Shown: positions 40,954 to 50,392, counted from the stretch's first letter. The stretch is DNA of 64,000 nucleotides from Enterococcus_C asini_A (GCF_031928785.1 NZ_JARQAL010000004.1), one strand, 5' to 3'. Made by a program: numbers and translations. Notes: a model not told the origin generated them from the letters alone.

Positions 40954-42813
40954 ATGGAAGGTAAAAAAATCTTGGCCACACTGTTGCTATCCACCACGCT
41001 GTTAGCAGCTTGTAGCACAGAAAATGCCAGTTCAGATAGCAGTAGTGCTAGTAGCAGTAGTCAAATTGAAACTGTGGCGACGACTAGCAGCAGTGAAACG
41101 ACCTTAGAAAATTACTATGGTACTTATGAAGAGGAAGATTTAGCTACTAGCTACGATGAAGAGAGCGCCACAAAAATTGAATTAGGAGATACCAGTGAAA
41201 TCACCGGTGAAGGTGCAACAGTGGAAGGACAAGCGGTGACCATAAATGCTGCGGGAACTTATGTGGTTTCTGGCACATTATCTGATGGACAACTGGTGAT
41301 TAATGTGGGTAAAGAAGACAAAGTGCATTTAGTCTTAGACGGGGTGGAAATTACCAATGCTACCGGCGCTGCCATTGACGTGGAACAGGCGGAGAAAGTC
41401 ATCACCACATTAGCCAGTGACAGTGAAAACACATTATCTGACGGCACAACTTACGAGCTGGCCACTGGAGAAACCGAACCCGATGCCGCTTTTTACAGTA
41501 AAGAAGATTTGGTAATCAATGGTAGCGGCAGTTTAACAGTCAACGGCAATTATAGTAACGGCATTCGCAGTAAAGACGATTTAATCTTAGTCAGTGGGAC
41601 GTATGCGATTACCGCTAAAAATAATGCCATTAAAGGCAAAGACAGTGTAGCTATTCGAGGGGGAGAGTACACCTTAACCACCACAGAAGGTGACGGTATT
41701 CAAGCCAATAGTGCAGAAGATGCCACGAAAGGCTATGTAGCCATTGATGGAGGAACGTTCACCATTAACAGCGGTCGGGATGCCATTCAAGCGGAAACCA
41801 ATCTCTCCATGCAAAACGCTCAAATGACTGTAAAAACCGCCGATGGAGCGACGAGTGCCAATTTAAGTGCAGAAGAAAGCTACAAAGGGCTAAAAGCTGG
41901 AGGGAAATTGCTCATTGTCAGTGGGGAATATCTGTTGGATACCGCTGATGATGCCCTTCATGCCAATGATGCAGTGGAAGTCAACGGTGGTACCATTACT
42001 GCAACAACTGGTGATGACGGAATCCACGGAGACAATACATTGACTATTAATGACGGGACCATCAATATCACTCAATCCTATGAAGGTCTGGAAGCTTCGG
42101 AAATTTACTTTAAAGGAGGCGACATCAAGGTGGTAGCCACTGACGATGGGGTCAATGCTGGGGGCGGTAGTGATACTGCTACCACCGGGGCATTTGGCGC
42201 TGATAGTTTTGGTGGTGGCGGACCTGGTGGCGGGGACCAAGCCGATGAAAGTAAGTTTATCGAGATTTCCGGCGGGACAATCCTAGTAGATGCAGAAGGG
42301 GATGGCTTTGATAGTAATGGCAATGTCACCATGACCGGGGGCACATTACTAGTAAATGGACCGGTCACTGGGGGCAATGGCGCTTTGGATTACAATGGTA
42401 CCTTTGTTCAATCGGGAGGAACGTTAATGGCTGCTGGTTCCAGCGGGATGGCTTTAAATGTCAGTGACTCTTCTAGCCAAACCGCAGTGGATCTTTATTT
42501 TGATAGCAATCAAACCGCCGGCACTTTAGTTTCTTTAAAAGATAGTACAGGTAAAGTGGTTGCTGGCTTTGTTCCTGCAAAAGACTTTGCCAATTTAGTG
42601 ATCAGCACCCCTGATTTAACTCAAAATGAGGCTTTGACATTATCTATCGGAGGGGCTGCCTCAAATGTTGACGAGAACGGCTTAGTGGCAACTGACAGCA
42701 CAATAGAAGGAGCTACCGATCTGGGTACCATCACCTTAACAGCTGTAGTGTCTACCATGGATCAATCGGGAAATGCGGTTTCCGGTGGCATGGGCATGGG
42801 CGGCCCGCAATAA
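40954..42813 (+). CDS. Lipoprotein with Cthe_2159-type carbohydrate-binding beta-helix
   Basis: A 619-residue secreted lipoprotein: signal peptide with lipobox LLAAC (Cys about 22 from ATG 40954), a Ser/Thr linker, then a long repetitive right-handed beta-helix of the Cthe_2159 (former DUF4353) type. Repeats show GxxxIxAxxNAIKGKDSVAIRGG, DGIQANSAED, DDALHANDAVEVNGG and DDGIHGDNTLTINDG. Cthe_2159 itself binds acidic polysaccharide with calcium. Gly/Met-rich parts lie near residue 415 (FGGGGPGGGDQ) and at the end (GGMGMGGPQ). I prefer ATG 40954, since AAAGGA gives nine-base spacing. Likely a wall- or polyanion-binding effector of this operon. Confidence 0.88.
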   Translation: MEGKKILATLLLSTTLLAACSTENASSDSSSASSSSQIETVATTSSSETTLENYYGTYEEEDLATSYDEESATKIELGDTSEITGEGATVEGQAVTINAAGTYVVSGTLSDGQLVINVGKEDKVHLVLDGVEITNATGAAIDVEQAEKVITTLASDSENTLSDGTTYELATGETEPDAAFYSKEDLVINGSGSLTVNGNYSNGIRSKDDLILVSGTYAITAKNNAIKGKDSVAIRGGEYTLTTTEGDGIQANSAEDATKGYVAIDGGTFTINSGRDAIQAETNLSMQNAQMTVKTADGATSANLSAEESYKGLKAGGKLLIVSGEYLLDTADDALHANDAVEVNGGTITATTGDDGIHGDNTLTINDGTINITQSYEGLEASEIYFKGGDIKVVATDDGVNAGGGSDTATTGAFGADSFGGGGPGGGDQADESKFIEISGGTILVDAEGDGFDSNGNVTMTGGTLLVNGPVTGGNGALDYNGTFVQSGGTLMAAGSSGMALNVSDSSSQTAVDLYFDSNQTAGTLVSLKDSTGKVVAGFVPAKDFANLVISTPDLTQNEALTLSIGGAASNVDENGLVATDSTIEGATDLGTITLTAVVSTMDQSGNAVSGGMGMGGPQ

Positions 42814-42824
42814 AGTTTCAGCAA

Positions 42825-42853
42825 TTAAGCTTGCTTTAAGCTGATGGTAGTAT
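42825..42853 (+). promoter_or_regulatory. Second response-regulator box, before the ABC transporter genes
   Basis: TTAAG at 42825-42829 and 42836-42840 gives TTAAGCTTGCTTTAAG, 14 of 16 bases identical to the box at 39410-39425 and with the same 11-base period. A -10 candidate TAGTAT lies at 42848-42853. It links the ABC genes to the same two-component system. Confidence 0.7.
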
Positions 42854-42886
42854 TTTTAACTCAATCAATACAAGGGAGGAACTTCC

Positions 42887-44410
42887 ATGAATTTTCTAAA
42901 ACGAGGCTTGCAAAGTCTCTGGGCCAAAAAAGGCCGTAGCTTGATTTTAATCGCGGTTTTTTCTGCGATTCTAATCTTTGTCTTAGCAGGCTTGACCATT
43001 AAAAGTGCTGCTGACTCTGCCACTGAAAGTGCTAAAAAAAGTGTCGGGGCCACGGTTACATTGAGTACCAACAGAGAGCAGATGTTTAAAAAAGACGACA
43101 GTACTAGCGATAGTGCCGCCACTGACACAGAAGGCGACAGCCGACCAGATCCCGGTAGTTTCCAAATGACGCCGGTAAATCTGGAAGATGCCGAGGCGAT
43201 TGCTGCTTTAGATGGCGTAAAATCTTATTCCTTTGAAGTAAGTACCTCTGCTACAAAAGGGGATGATATTGAACCGATTTCTTCTAGTGATGAGGAAGAA
43301 GAGACCACTAGTGAAAGTACGGATACCCAAGCGCAAGGGATGGGTGGCGCACCTGGTGGCATGATGGGTGCTGGCGGTGGCGGCATGGATCAAGGAGATT
43401 TCCAAATTACCGGGGTCTTGGAAAGTGCTGCGTATTCCAGCTTTTCTGACGGGACTGCGACCATCACCTCTGGGGAAGCCTTAAGTGCTGATGATGTGGA
43501 TACTAACAATGTGTTAATCGAATCCGCCTTAGCTGAAGCCAATGACTTGGCGGTAGGAGATACCTTTACTTTAGTGGATGCCAATGAGGCCAACGTAGAA
43601 GTGACAATTAAAGGCATTTATGAAACCAGTGATACCGGCACTTCCATGGGCATGCAGTTTAACTTTATGAACCCAGCCAATACCATTTTTTCTTCCTACA
43701 CATTAGCCAATACGATTAGTGGGGAAAGTGACAGCACTACCATTGACTCTGCGGTCTACACTTTAGAAGATCCTAATGAAATGGATGACTTTGTAGCCGA
43801 AGCCGAAAAATTAATCGACACCGATACCTTCAGCTTACAAACCAATGATCAAATGTACCAACAAATGCTAACACCTTTAAACAATGTCTCCAGCTTTGCG
43901 AAAAACATCGTCATCTTAGTAGCCGTAGCCGGTGTAATTATCTTAACTTTAATCGTTATGATGACCATTCGAGAACGACGCTTTGAAATCGGCGTGTTGC
44001 TTTCCTTAGGGGAATCACGAGGCAAAGTCGTGTTGCAGTTCTTTACTGAAATCTTTGTTTGCATGCTGTTAGCCCTTGGCATTGCCTCTGCTAGTGGCAA
44101 TGTGGTGGGCAATGTAGTGGGCAATCAGCTTTTGGAACAACAAACTACCCAAACTGCTTCAGCGGGTCAAGGAACTGCGGATGGTCAAGGTCAAGGTGGT
44201 CCTGGTGGCGGAATGAGTAAAGGCGGTCCCGGCCAAATGCTTTCGGACAGTTTTAGTCAATCAGCAGCGGTAGATGACTTGAACATTACCGTTTCCCCAG
44301 AAGAAATCGCCATGTTAGCCGCCATTGGCTTAGGCATCAGTTTCTTTTCCATTCTGTTGTCGTCGGCGGGGATTATGCGTTTAAATCCGAAGAAAATTTT
44401 GATTTCGTAA
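42887..44410 (+). CDS. MacB/FtsX-type ABC transporter permease
   Basis: A 507-residue permease with four membrane helices: TM1 near residues 20-38 (LILIAVFSAILIFVLAGLTI), a large extracellular MacB-type domain, then three C-terminal helices (IVILVAVAGVIILTLIVMMT, VCMLLALGIASASGNVVGN, IAMLAAIGLGISFFSILLSS). The motif IRERRFEIGVLLSLGESRGKV is the FtsX coupling segment. Gly/Met-rich inserts (GGMMGAGGGGMDQGDF and GGPGGGMSKGGPGQM) interrupt the extracellular regions and resemble those of the neighbouring lipoprotein. Members of this class work as mechanotransmitters or exporters. The partner ATPase follows. Confidence 0.9.
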   Translation: MNFLKRGLQSLWAKKGRSLILIAVFSAILIFVLAGLTIKSAADSATESAKKSVGATVTLSTNREQMFKKDDSTSDSAATDTEGDSRPDPGSFQMTPVNLEDAEAIAALDGVKSYSFEVSTSATKGDDIEPISSSDEEEETTSESTDTQAQGMGGAPGGMMGAGGGGMDQGDFQITGVLESAAYSSFSDGTATITSGEALSADDVDTNNVLIESALAEANDLAVGDTFTLVDANEANVEVTIKGIYETSDTGTSMGMQFNFMNPANTIFSSYTLANTISGESDSTTIDSAVYTLEDPNEMDDFVAEAEKLIDTDTFSLQTNDQMYQQMLTPLNNVSSFAKNIVILVAVAGVIILTLIVMMTIRERRFEIGVLLSLGESRGKVVLQFFTEIFVCMLLALGIASASGNVVGNVVGNQLLEQQTTQTASAGQGTADGQGQGGPGGGMSKGGPGQMLSDSFSQSAAVDDLNITVSPEEIAMLAAIGLGISFFSILLSSAGIMRLNPKKILIS

Positions 44411-44438
44411 ATTGAACCTAAAGAAAAGAGGGAAACAG

Positions 44439-45110
44439 ATGACATTAGCTACTAAAGATGTGAGTTATTGGTACGGGCCAGAAGCTCCATTATTTGAACA
44501 TGTGAATTTAACTTTTGAACCAGGAAAAATCTATGCCATTCTAGGCAGTAGCGGTTCGGGCAAGACCACGTTTCTGTCACTGATTGCCGGACTTGATACC
44601 CCAAAAGAAGGGGAAATCCTCTATAAGGATCAGTCCTTAAAAAAAATTGGGTTGCAACAATACCGCAGAAAAGATGTCTCCATTGTCTTTCAAGCCTATA
44701 ATCTTTTGCCCTATTTATCAGCGGTGGACAATGTGGTCACGGCCATGAAAATTTCCGGTACGCAACAAGCCGACCCCAAAGCCTATGCTCTAGGCAATCT
44801 GGAAAAAGTCGGCATCAGTCGGGAATTAGCAGAAAAAAAAGTCCCCCTACTTTCCGGGGGGCAACAACAACGAGTAGCCATTGTGCGAGCGTTGTGTTGT
44901 GACCATGATTTGATCGTTGCCGACGAACCAACAGGGAATTTAGATGAAACCACCTCCCAAGACATCGTGGCCCTTTTCCAAGAAATTGCCCATGAGCAGC
45001 AAAAATGTATTATCCTAGTGACCCACGAACAAGAAGTGGCGGCAGCTTGTGATGTGATTTATGAATTAAAAGATAAAGAATTTCAATTGCGAGAAGCAAG
45101 CAGAAATTGA
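44439..45110 (+). CDS. ABC transporter ATP-binding protein (MacB/LolD-type)
   Basis: A 223-residue ATPase with Walker A (AILGSSGSGKTTFLSLIAG), Q-loop (VSIVFQAYNLLPYL), signature (VPLLSGGQQQRVAIVRAL), Walker B (DLIVADEPTGNLD) and switch His (ILVTHEQEV). ATG 44439 with AAGAGGGAAA upstream fits better than the TTG at 44412. It drives the preceding permease. The MacB/LolD group usually powers peptide, lipoprotein or signal functions rather than solute import. Confidence 0.94.
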   Translation: MTLATKDVSYWYGPEAPLFEHVNLTFEPGKIYAILGSSGSGKTTFLSLIAGLDTPKEGEILYKDQSLKKIGLQQYRRKDVSIVFQAYNLLPYLSAVDNVVTAMKISGTQQADPKAYALGNLEKVGISRELAEKKVPLLSGGQQQRVAIVRALCCDHDLIVADEPTGNLDETTSQDIVALFQEIAHEQQKCIILVTHEQEVAAACDVIYELKDKEFQLREASRN

Positions 45111-45228
45111 GCTAATTGAAATGGTTTTGACTGAGTAGTGATTCTATTTGCTTAACACAGTCAAAGCTTCTAGTCGCTTGTCTTTACCCAAATCTTTTGT
45201 CATACTGAGAGCATAAAGGAGTGATGAC

Positions 45229-45675
45229 ATGCGATTTGTGATTGATGGAGATGGTTCCCCGGTAAAAAATGAAGTAATTGCCTTAGGTGCTAAATTTCAG
45301 GTGCCGGTGGTAATCGTAACCAGCGTGGATCACTATACTTTGAAAGAGTACCCGGCCTTTGTCCAGTTTATTTATGTGGACAAGGGAGCTGATCGGGCGG
45401 ATTATTGCATTATCCAAGAGATTTTACCTGGAGACTGGGTGATCACACAAGATTACGGCTTAGCTTCTCTAGTCCTAGGCAAAGAAGCCCGAGTCTTCCA
45501 TCACAGCGGCAGAGAATACACTTCCGCCAATATTGACGAATTGTTAACCCAACGCTTTTTAGGCGCTCAAATGCGGAAGGCCAAAAAGCGTACCAAAGGC
45601 CCCAAACCCTTTACTGCTTCTGATCGAGAACAGTTCACTCAAGTAATGGAAGAACGTCTAAAAAGCTTAACATAG
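45229..45675 (+). CDS. YaiI/YqxD family protein (DUF188)
   Basis: A 148-residue protein of the UPF0178 family, which has a PIN-like fold. Family signatures are RFVIDGDGSPVKNEVI at the N-terminus, then VDKGADRADYCIIQEILPGDWVITQDYGLA, seen as DKGADRADYCII and VITQDYGLASLVL. Nuclease activity has been proposed from the fold but not shown. AAAGGAG precedes ATG 45229. It stands alone between the ABC genes and a bidirectional terminator. Confidence 0.92.
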   Translation: MRFVIDGDGSPVKNEVIALGAKFQVPVVIVTSVDHYTLKEYPAFVQFIYVDKGADRADYCIIQEILPGDWVITQDYGLASLVLGKEARVFHHSGREYTSANIDELLTQRFLGAQMRKAKKRTKGPKPFTASDREQFTQVMEERLKSLT

Positions 45676-45679
45676 CATG

Positions 45680-45729
45680 ATAAAACGCAGTGGGAACCAA
45701 GATCGTGTCTGGTTTTCACTGCGTTTTAT
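45680..45729. terminator. Bidirectional terminator between convergent genes
   Basis: ATAAAACGCAGTG (45680-45692) pairs with CACTGCGTTTTAT (45717-45729), with a second GGAACCA/TGGTTTT stem inside. It serves both flanking genes. Confidence 0.85.
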
Positions 45730-45747
45730 TGTGAAGAATCCGGAAGT

Positions 45748-47478
45748 TTATTTTCTATTTTGCCACCAGTGGCGAAATTGTTGAAAAAGAAGAAACAAAG
45801 TCAATGCTGTAGCTGTCATGAAACCTACAAAACCGAGCTTTTGGGTCAGGCTAGTAAGGCCTTGGGAAGCAGAGGTGAGTAACAGGGCCGAGGCAATGAA
45901 AAGTCCGCTTAAAACTAAGGCTAGAACCAGTCGATTAATTAACGCTTCAAAGCGATTTAAGACGTTGTTTTGCTCTTTTAAGCTAAAGGTTACGTGGGTT
46001 TTCCCTCGATTGAAAGTTTCTAATGCTTGTAGCGTGCGAGCAGGGAGTTTTGGTAAACTTTTGCTGCTCTTTATAGCATCCAGGCCTAGTCGTTTGATAC
46101 TGTCAGCTAGATCTAGTTGTTTTACATAATAATTTTCGGCATAGGGCTGGATCACTTCCATTAAAGACAAGGCAGGGTCTAATTCTTCTACCATACCTTC
46201 CAGTGTACTTAAGGCTTTGATTAGCATGGTGACTTCAGGGCTCATTTGCAAATTATTATGATGACAAATCTGGATGACTTCACTTAAAACGGCCTGAATA
46301 TCAATTTCAATTAGTGGCAAATTGTAATAATGTTCTAAAAAACTACCTAATTCTCGATAAAAGGCATCTTCATCAAATGTTCCTTCCACTCGACAGAGAT
46401 GTAAGACGGCTTCGCCCATTTGTTGATTGTCCTGGGTGTACAAGGCCAAAAGGGCATCAATTAATTGTCGGCGTAAATAGTCTGGCAACGTCCCCATCAT
46501 GCCAAAATCTAAATAGACCAATTGATAATCAGGGATTTTTGCTTTATCTTGCCACTTCAGCTGATAATCCACCCCGGCAAAGACCCCCACTTTTTCTTTG
46601 GTGGCAAAAGACGTGGTAGGTGTAGCATTAAGCAATAAATTGCCAGGATGAGGATCGGCGTGAAAGAAACCATCTTCAAAGACTTGTTTCATAAAACTCT
46701 TGATTAATAGCAGGGCCACTTCTTTTTTGATTTCTTGATTGGTGATGTTGCCTTTAAATAAGGCTTGCCCATTTGCTTCTAACAGACCCCGGAGGCTTTG
46801 TCCGGTCATGGTTTCCATAACAATCACTTTTGAGGTACAAAAAGCAGGATAAAATTTTGGGACTGCCACATTTTGCCAACCGTTATTTAATTGATAAAAT
46901 CGTTCTCCGTAGTGGGTTTCTTTTAAAAAATCCGTCTCATCGTCTAAGGAACGGCGCACGTCTTGCAAGGCGCTTTTCAAGTCAATCACATTGGACTCGG
47001 GCACGTAGGCAATTAGCGGCAAGGCTTTTTCAAAGAGAGCTAAGTCCGCATTGATATCCGCAATAATGCCAGGGTGTTGAACTTTCACCACCACTTTTTG
47101 TCCCCCTTTTAAGCAGGCGTGGTGGGCTTGACCAATGGAGGCCGAAGCGAAGGCGGTCTCTTCAAAGCTTTCAAAGAGTTCTGCTAAAGGAAGCTGCCAT
47201 TCGGCTTCTAGCAGCGTTTTTACTTGGTCAAAAGGATCGCTTTTTACGGAATCTTGTAAGGATTTAAAGGCTTGAATGTAGGCTGTAGTCAAAAGATCTG
47301 TTCGCACGGAAAGCAATTGCCCAATTTTAATAAAGGTCGGTCCCAGCTGCTCAAAAGCCTCCCGGACTGCTTGGGGATTTTCTTGGCGACTAAAATTTTG
47401 AATCACTTTGTAGTGATGAAAGACTTTAAGGATTTCTTTCAGTCGTTGGCTTTTGGATTTATCCTGATTGCTCCTCAT
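45748..47478 (-). CDS. ABC1/UbiB/AarF-family atypical protein kinase
   Basis: A 576-residue UbiB-family protein. The kinase-like domain shows the KxGQ signature (FIKIGQLLSVR), the Ala-rich loop (FASASIGQAHHACL), Lys in VVVKVQHPGI, catalytic FFHADPHPGNLLL and metal-binding YLDFGMMGTL. Two C-terminal membrane helices follow (LVLALVLSGLFIASALLLTS, FMTATALTLFLLFQQF). In bacteria with ubiquinone the family supports its synthesis or lipid handling; enterococci make demethylmenaquinone, so here the role is unclear. AAGGAGG precedes ATG 47478. Confidence 0.92.
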   Translation of the reverse strand: MRSNQDKSKSQRLKEILKVFHHYKVIQNFSRQENPQAVREAFEQLGPTFIKIGQLLSVRTDLLTTAYIQAFKSLQDSVKSDPFDQVKTLLEAEWQLPLAELFESFEETAFASASIGQAHHACLKGGQKVVVKVQHPGIIADINADLALFEKALPLIAYVPESNVIDLKSALQDVRRSLDDETDFLKETHYGERFYQLNNGWQNVAVPKFYPAFCTSKVIVMETMTGQSLRGLLEANGQALFKGNITNQEIKKEVALLLIKSFMKQVFEDGFFHADPHPGNLLLNATPTTSFATKEKVGVFAGVDYQLKWQDKAKIPDYQLVYLDFGMMGTLPDYLRRQLIDALLALYTQDNQQMGEAVLHLCRVEGTFDEDAFYRELGSFLEHYYNLPLIEIDIQAVLSEVIQICHHNNLQMSPEVTMLIKALSTLEGMVEELDPALSLMEVIQPYAENYYVKQLDLADSIKRLGLDAIKSSKSLPKLPARTLQALETFNRGKTHVTFSLKEQNNVLNRFEALINRLVLALVLSGLFIASALLLTSASQGLTSLTQKLGFVGFMTATALTLFLLFQQFRHWWQNRK

Positions 47479-47658
47479 TTGCGGCGCCTCCTTAGTAGAT
47501 CTTTATTCTTTAATAGTAGAAGAAAGCAGCCAAACTTACAAGGTCAGAACCACTTCGTTCCCTGCGATTAAAAAATATCATTTTTCTGCATGGGCATTTT
47601 GTGCTAAAATGTGTTGAATCGATTGGATAGAACTTTCAAATCATGGGAGGAAAAACAT

Positions 47659-48723
47659 TTGAAAATCGTATTGCTTTACGGCGGCCGGTCTGCAGAACAT
47701 GAAGTGTCCATTCTTTCTGCTTATTCCGTGCTTCAAGCAGTTTATTATGATTATTACCAAGTACAGCTGATCTTTATTGCAAAGAGCGGTGAATGGGTGA
47801 AAGGCCCGTTACTCACGGAAAAGCCAACATCAGAAGCAGTCTTGCAACTGACTTGGGGACAAGGAGAAGGTGAATTTACTGGTGAAGTAATCCAACCTTC
47901 TAGCATTAAAGAAGAAGATGCCATTATTTTTCCAATTCTCCACGGACCAAACGGAGAAGATGGAACCATTCAAGGCTTTTTCGAAACCATTGGCATGCCT
48001 TATGTGGGGGCAGGAGTCTTAACCAGTGCTTGTGGCATGGACAAAATCATGACCAAGTACATCTTGCAAGCCGGCGGAATCCCTCAAGTACCTTATGTGC
48101 CTGTTTTGAAAAATCAATGGAAAGAAAATCCGAAACAAATCTTCGAGCAATGTGAAGGCACCCTCTTGTATCCGATGTTTGTAAAACCTGCGAATATGGG
48201 GTCTAGTGTGGGAATTTCCAAAGCAGAAAACCGGGAAGAATTGCAAAACGCTTTACACGAAGCCTATAAGTACGACAATCGGGCAGTGGTAGAACAAGGC
48301 ATTGAAGCCAGAGAAATCGAAGTGGCGATTTTAGGTAACGAAGACGTGCGCACTACCCAAGCTGGAGAAATTGTCAAAGACGTGGACTTCTACGACTACA
48401 ATTCCAAATACATCGACAACAAAATTGTCATGCAAATTCCGGCAGAAATTCCAGATGAAGTGCAAGAAAAAGCCCAAGAATATGCCAAAAAAGCCTATAC
48501 TCTTTTAGGGGGCAGTGGCTTGTCTCGCTGTGACTTCTTCTTGACCAATAAAAATGAACTCTTCTTAAATGAGCTGAATACCATGCCAGGCTTCACCCAA
48601 TTCTCCATGTATCCTTCACTTTGGGAAGCAATGGGCTTGAAATATGGCGATTTAATTGAAGAATTGATTCAACTAGGAATGAATCGCTTTAAACAACGGC
48701 AATCCTTTTTGCTAGATGCGTAA
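47659..48723 (+). CDS. ddl: D-alanine--D-alanine ligase
   Basis: Joins two D-Ala with ATP for the peptidoglycan stem. 354 residues from TTG 47659 (LKIVLLYGGRSAEHEVSILSA) after GGGAGG. ATP-grasp features: YPMFVKPANMGSSVGISKA, VEQGIEAREIEVAILG, and DFFLTNKNELFLNELNTMPGF for magnesium. The omega-loop reads YDYNSKY, as in D-Ala-D-Ala ligases, not in VanA-type lactate or VanC-type serine ligases. It is followed by murF, whose product uses the dipeptide. Confidence 0.96.
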   Translation: MKIVLLYGGRSAEHEVSILSAYSVLQAVYYDYYQVQLIFIAKSGEWVKGPLLTEKPTSEAVLQLTWGQGEGEFTGEVIQPSSIKEEDAIIFPILHGPNGEDGTIQGFFETIGMPYVGAGVLTSACGMDKIMTKYILQAGGIPQVPYVPVLKNQWKENPKQIFEQCEGTLLYPMFVKPANMGSSVGISKAENREELQNALHEAYKYDNRAVVEQGIEAREIEVAILGNEDVRTTQAGEIVKDVDFYDYNSKYIDNKIVMQIPAEIPDEVQEKAQEYAKKAYTLLGGSGLSRCDFFLTNKNELFLNELNTMPGFTQFSMYPSLWEAMGLKYGDLIEELIQLGMNRFKQRQSFLLDA

Positions 48724-48737
48724 AGAAAATGAACCGT

Positions 48738-48769
48738 AAAAACGTGTGGCTTAGGCCATGCGTTTTTTT
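48738..48769 (+). terminator. Terminator after ddl
   Basis: AAAACG..TGGC pairs with GCCA..CGTTTT around TTAG and continues into a seven-T run. MurF is thus mainly driven by a separate promoter (TACAAT near 48900). Confidence 0.75.
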
Positions 48770-48944
48770 GTGGACTCTATTTGGCTGAAGAAATTCCTTT
48801 AGTCTTTCTTCTAGTTACAAGACGATAGTGTCAACGGGATTTAATTCAACGCATACTTTGCAAAAAGAAGTCCCTGCTCTTTCCATTAGTCTTTTATGGT
48901 ACAATCGTCTTGAGATTTTTTACCAAAGGACAGGGGTTAAACAG

Positions 48945-50306
48945 ATGAAACTAACAATTAAAGAAATCGCCACTCTTTTTCAGCAAGAAGGCGATTTTCC
49001 TGAAACTGAAATTCACAATGTAGAATTTGATAGTCGCAAAATCGAAGCTGGGGATTTATTTGTACCTTTAGCAGGTGTGAGAGATGGGCATGAATTTATT
49101 CAAGCGGCTCTCGATAATGGAGCGGTGGCAACGTTTTGGAGTCAGGACTTAGAAAAGGTGCCGGAAGGATTGATCCCAATCCTGGTGCCGGATGTTTTGG
49201 AAGCTTTTCAACAACTAGCAGTTTTCTATAAAAATAAAATTCAACCAAAAGTGGTTGCCATTACAGGGAGTAACGGCAAAACCACCACCAAAGATATGAC
49301 AGCAGGTGTGTTATCCCAGCAATTTGTCACTTATAAAACACAAGGCAATTACAACAATGACATCGGGATGCCTTACACCATCTTGCATATGCCGGCAAAT
49401 TGCGAAATGCTCGTTTTGGAAATGGGAATGGATCATGCAGGAGAACTGACTGTTTTGTCTAAATTAGGCCAACCGGATGCTGCGGCAATCACCATCATTG
49501 GTGAAGCCCATATCGAAAATCTAGGTTCACGGGCGGGAATTGCCAAGGCCAAAATGGAAATCATCGCTGGGGAAAAAGTAGCAGGCTTGTTATTAGTGCC
49601 TGTTGATGAACCTTTGTTGCAACCTTTGACCAAAGACATCTCGCAAGACGTGCGCACTTTTGGTTTAGGTAAGGGAGATATCACGGCAACGGTGACAGAC
49701 GAACAAGCGGAAAAAACGGTCTTTACAATCGCTGGAGAGACCTTTGATATTCCAGTAATCGGGGCATACAATGTGAAAAATGCCTTGATTGCCTATGGTT
49801 TTGGCCGCTATTTTGGCTTAGAGATTCCAACCATTCGTCAAGGATTAGCCAACTTTTCATTGACCAAAAACCGTACTCAGTGGCTAGATGCCCCCAATCA
49901 AGTACGGATTTTAAGTGATGTGTACAATGCCAATCCCACGGCCATGGGCTTAGTTTTAGATAGCTTTGGCAAATTGAAAACCAAAGGACGTAAGTTGGCC
50001 GTTTTAGGGGATATGTTGGAATTAGGTCCAGATTCTAAGGCGATGCACCGTTCCATGGTGGACCACATTACGGCCGATTATGATGTGATTTTCCTTTACG
50101 GGCAAGAGATGACTGCACTTTTTCATGCATTGACTGAAAAAGAGGCAGACTTAACGGTTTATCATTTTGATAAAGAAAACAAAGCCGCTTTGATTCAAAT
50201 GATTAAAGGCGAGCTACAACCAGAAGATGCCATCCTTTTAAAAGCCAGCAATGGGATGGGCTTAGCGGAAGTGGTAAGTGCCTTAATGGATGGAGAAAAA
50301 GCGTAA
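48945..50306 (+). CDS. murF: UDP-MurNAc-tripeptide--D-alanyl-D-alanine ligase
   Basis: Adds D-Ala-D-Ala to UDP-MurNAc-tripeptide, the last cytosolic step of the stem. 453 residues from ATG 48945, with AGGGG upstream. N-terminal substrate domain (VEFDSRKIEAGDLFVPLAG), central ATPase with P-loop ITGSNGKTTTKDM, QGNYNNDIGMPYT, VLEMGMDHAGEL, and C-terminal domain with SDVYNANPTAM and VLGDMLELGPDS, all typical MurF. The gene order ddl-murF is common in enterococci. Confidence 0.96.
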   Translation: MKLTIKEIATLFQQEGDFPETEIHNVEFDSRKIEAGDLFVPLAGVRDGHEFIQAALDNGAVATFWSQDLEKVPEGLIPILVPDVLEAFQQLAVFYKNKIQPKVVAITGSNGKTTTKDMTAGVLSQQFVTYKTQGNYNNDIGMPYTILHMPANCEMLVLEMGMDHAGELTVLSKLGQPDAAAITIIGEAHIENLGSRAGIAKAKMEIIAGEKVAGLLLVPVDEPLLQPLTKDISQDVRTFGLGKGDITATVTDEQAEKTVFTIAGETFDIPVIGAYNVKNALIAYGFGRYFGLEIPTIRQGLANFSLTKNRTQWLDAPNQVRILSDVYNANPTAMGLVLDSFGKLKTKGRKLAVLGDMLELGPDSKAMHRSMVDHITADYDVIFLYGQEMTALFHALTEKEADLTVYHFDKENKAALIQMIKGELQPEDAILLKASNGMGLAEVVSALMDGEKA

Positions 50307-50357
50307 AACGACTTTTTCCATGAAAAATGTTAACAAAAATCCTCTGAGTTTGAAAAC

Positions 50358-50386
50358 TTGATGAAAGTTTCAATCCGTGGTATACT
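50358..50386 (+). promoter_or_regulatory. Promoter of the cshA leader
   Basis: TTGATG (50358-50363), 17 bases, TATACT (50381-50386). Transcription should start near 50393 and gives a 5' leader of about 270 bases. Confidence 0.65.
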
Positions 50387-50392
50387 ATCCAA

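Noticed and set aside
41890..42377. Reverse frames over the beta-helix lipoprotein
   Set aside because: Generated by the Gly/Asp-rich repeats of the forward gene; no start signals.
47659..48723. Van-type ligase (VanA/VanC) instead of Ddl
   Set aside because: The omega-loop reads YDYNSKY and the gene precedes murF, both as in the housekeeping D-Ala-D-Ala ligase; no other van genes are present.
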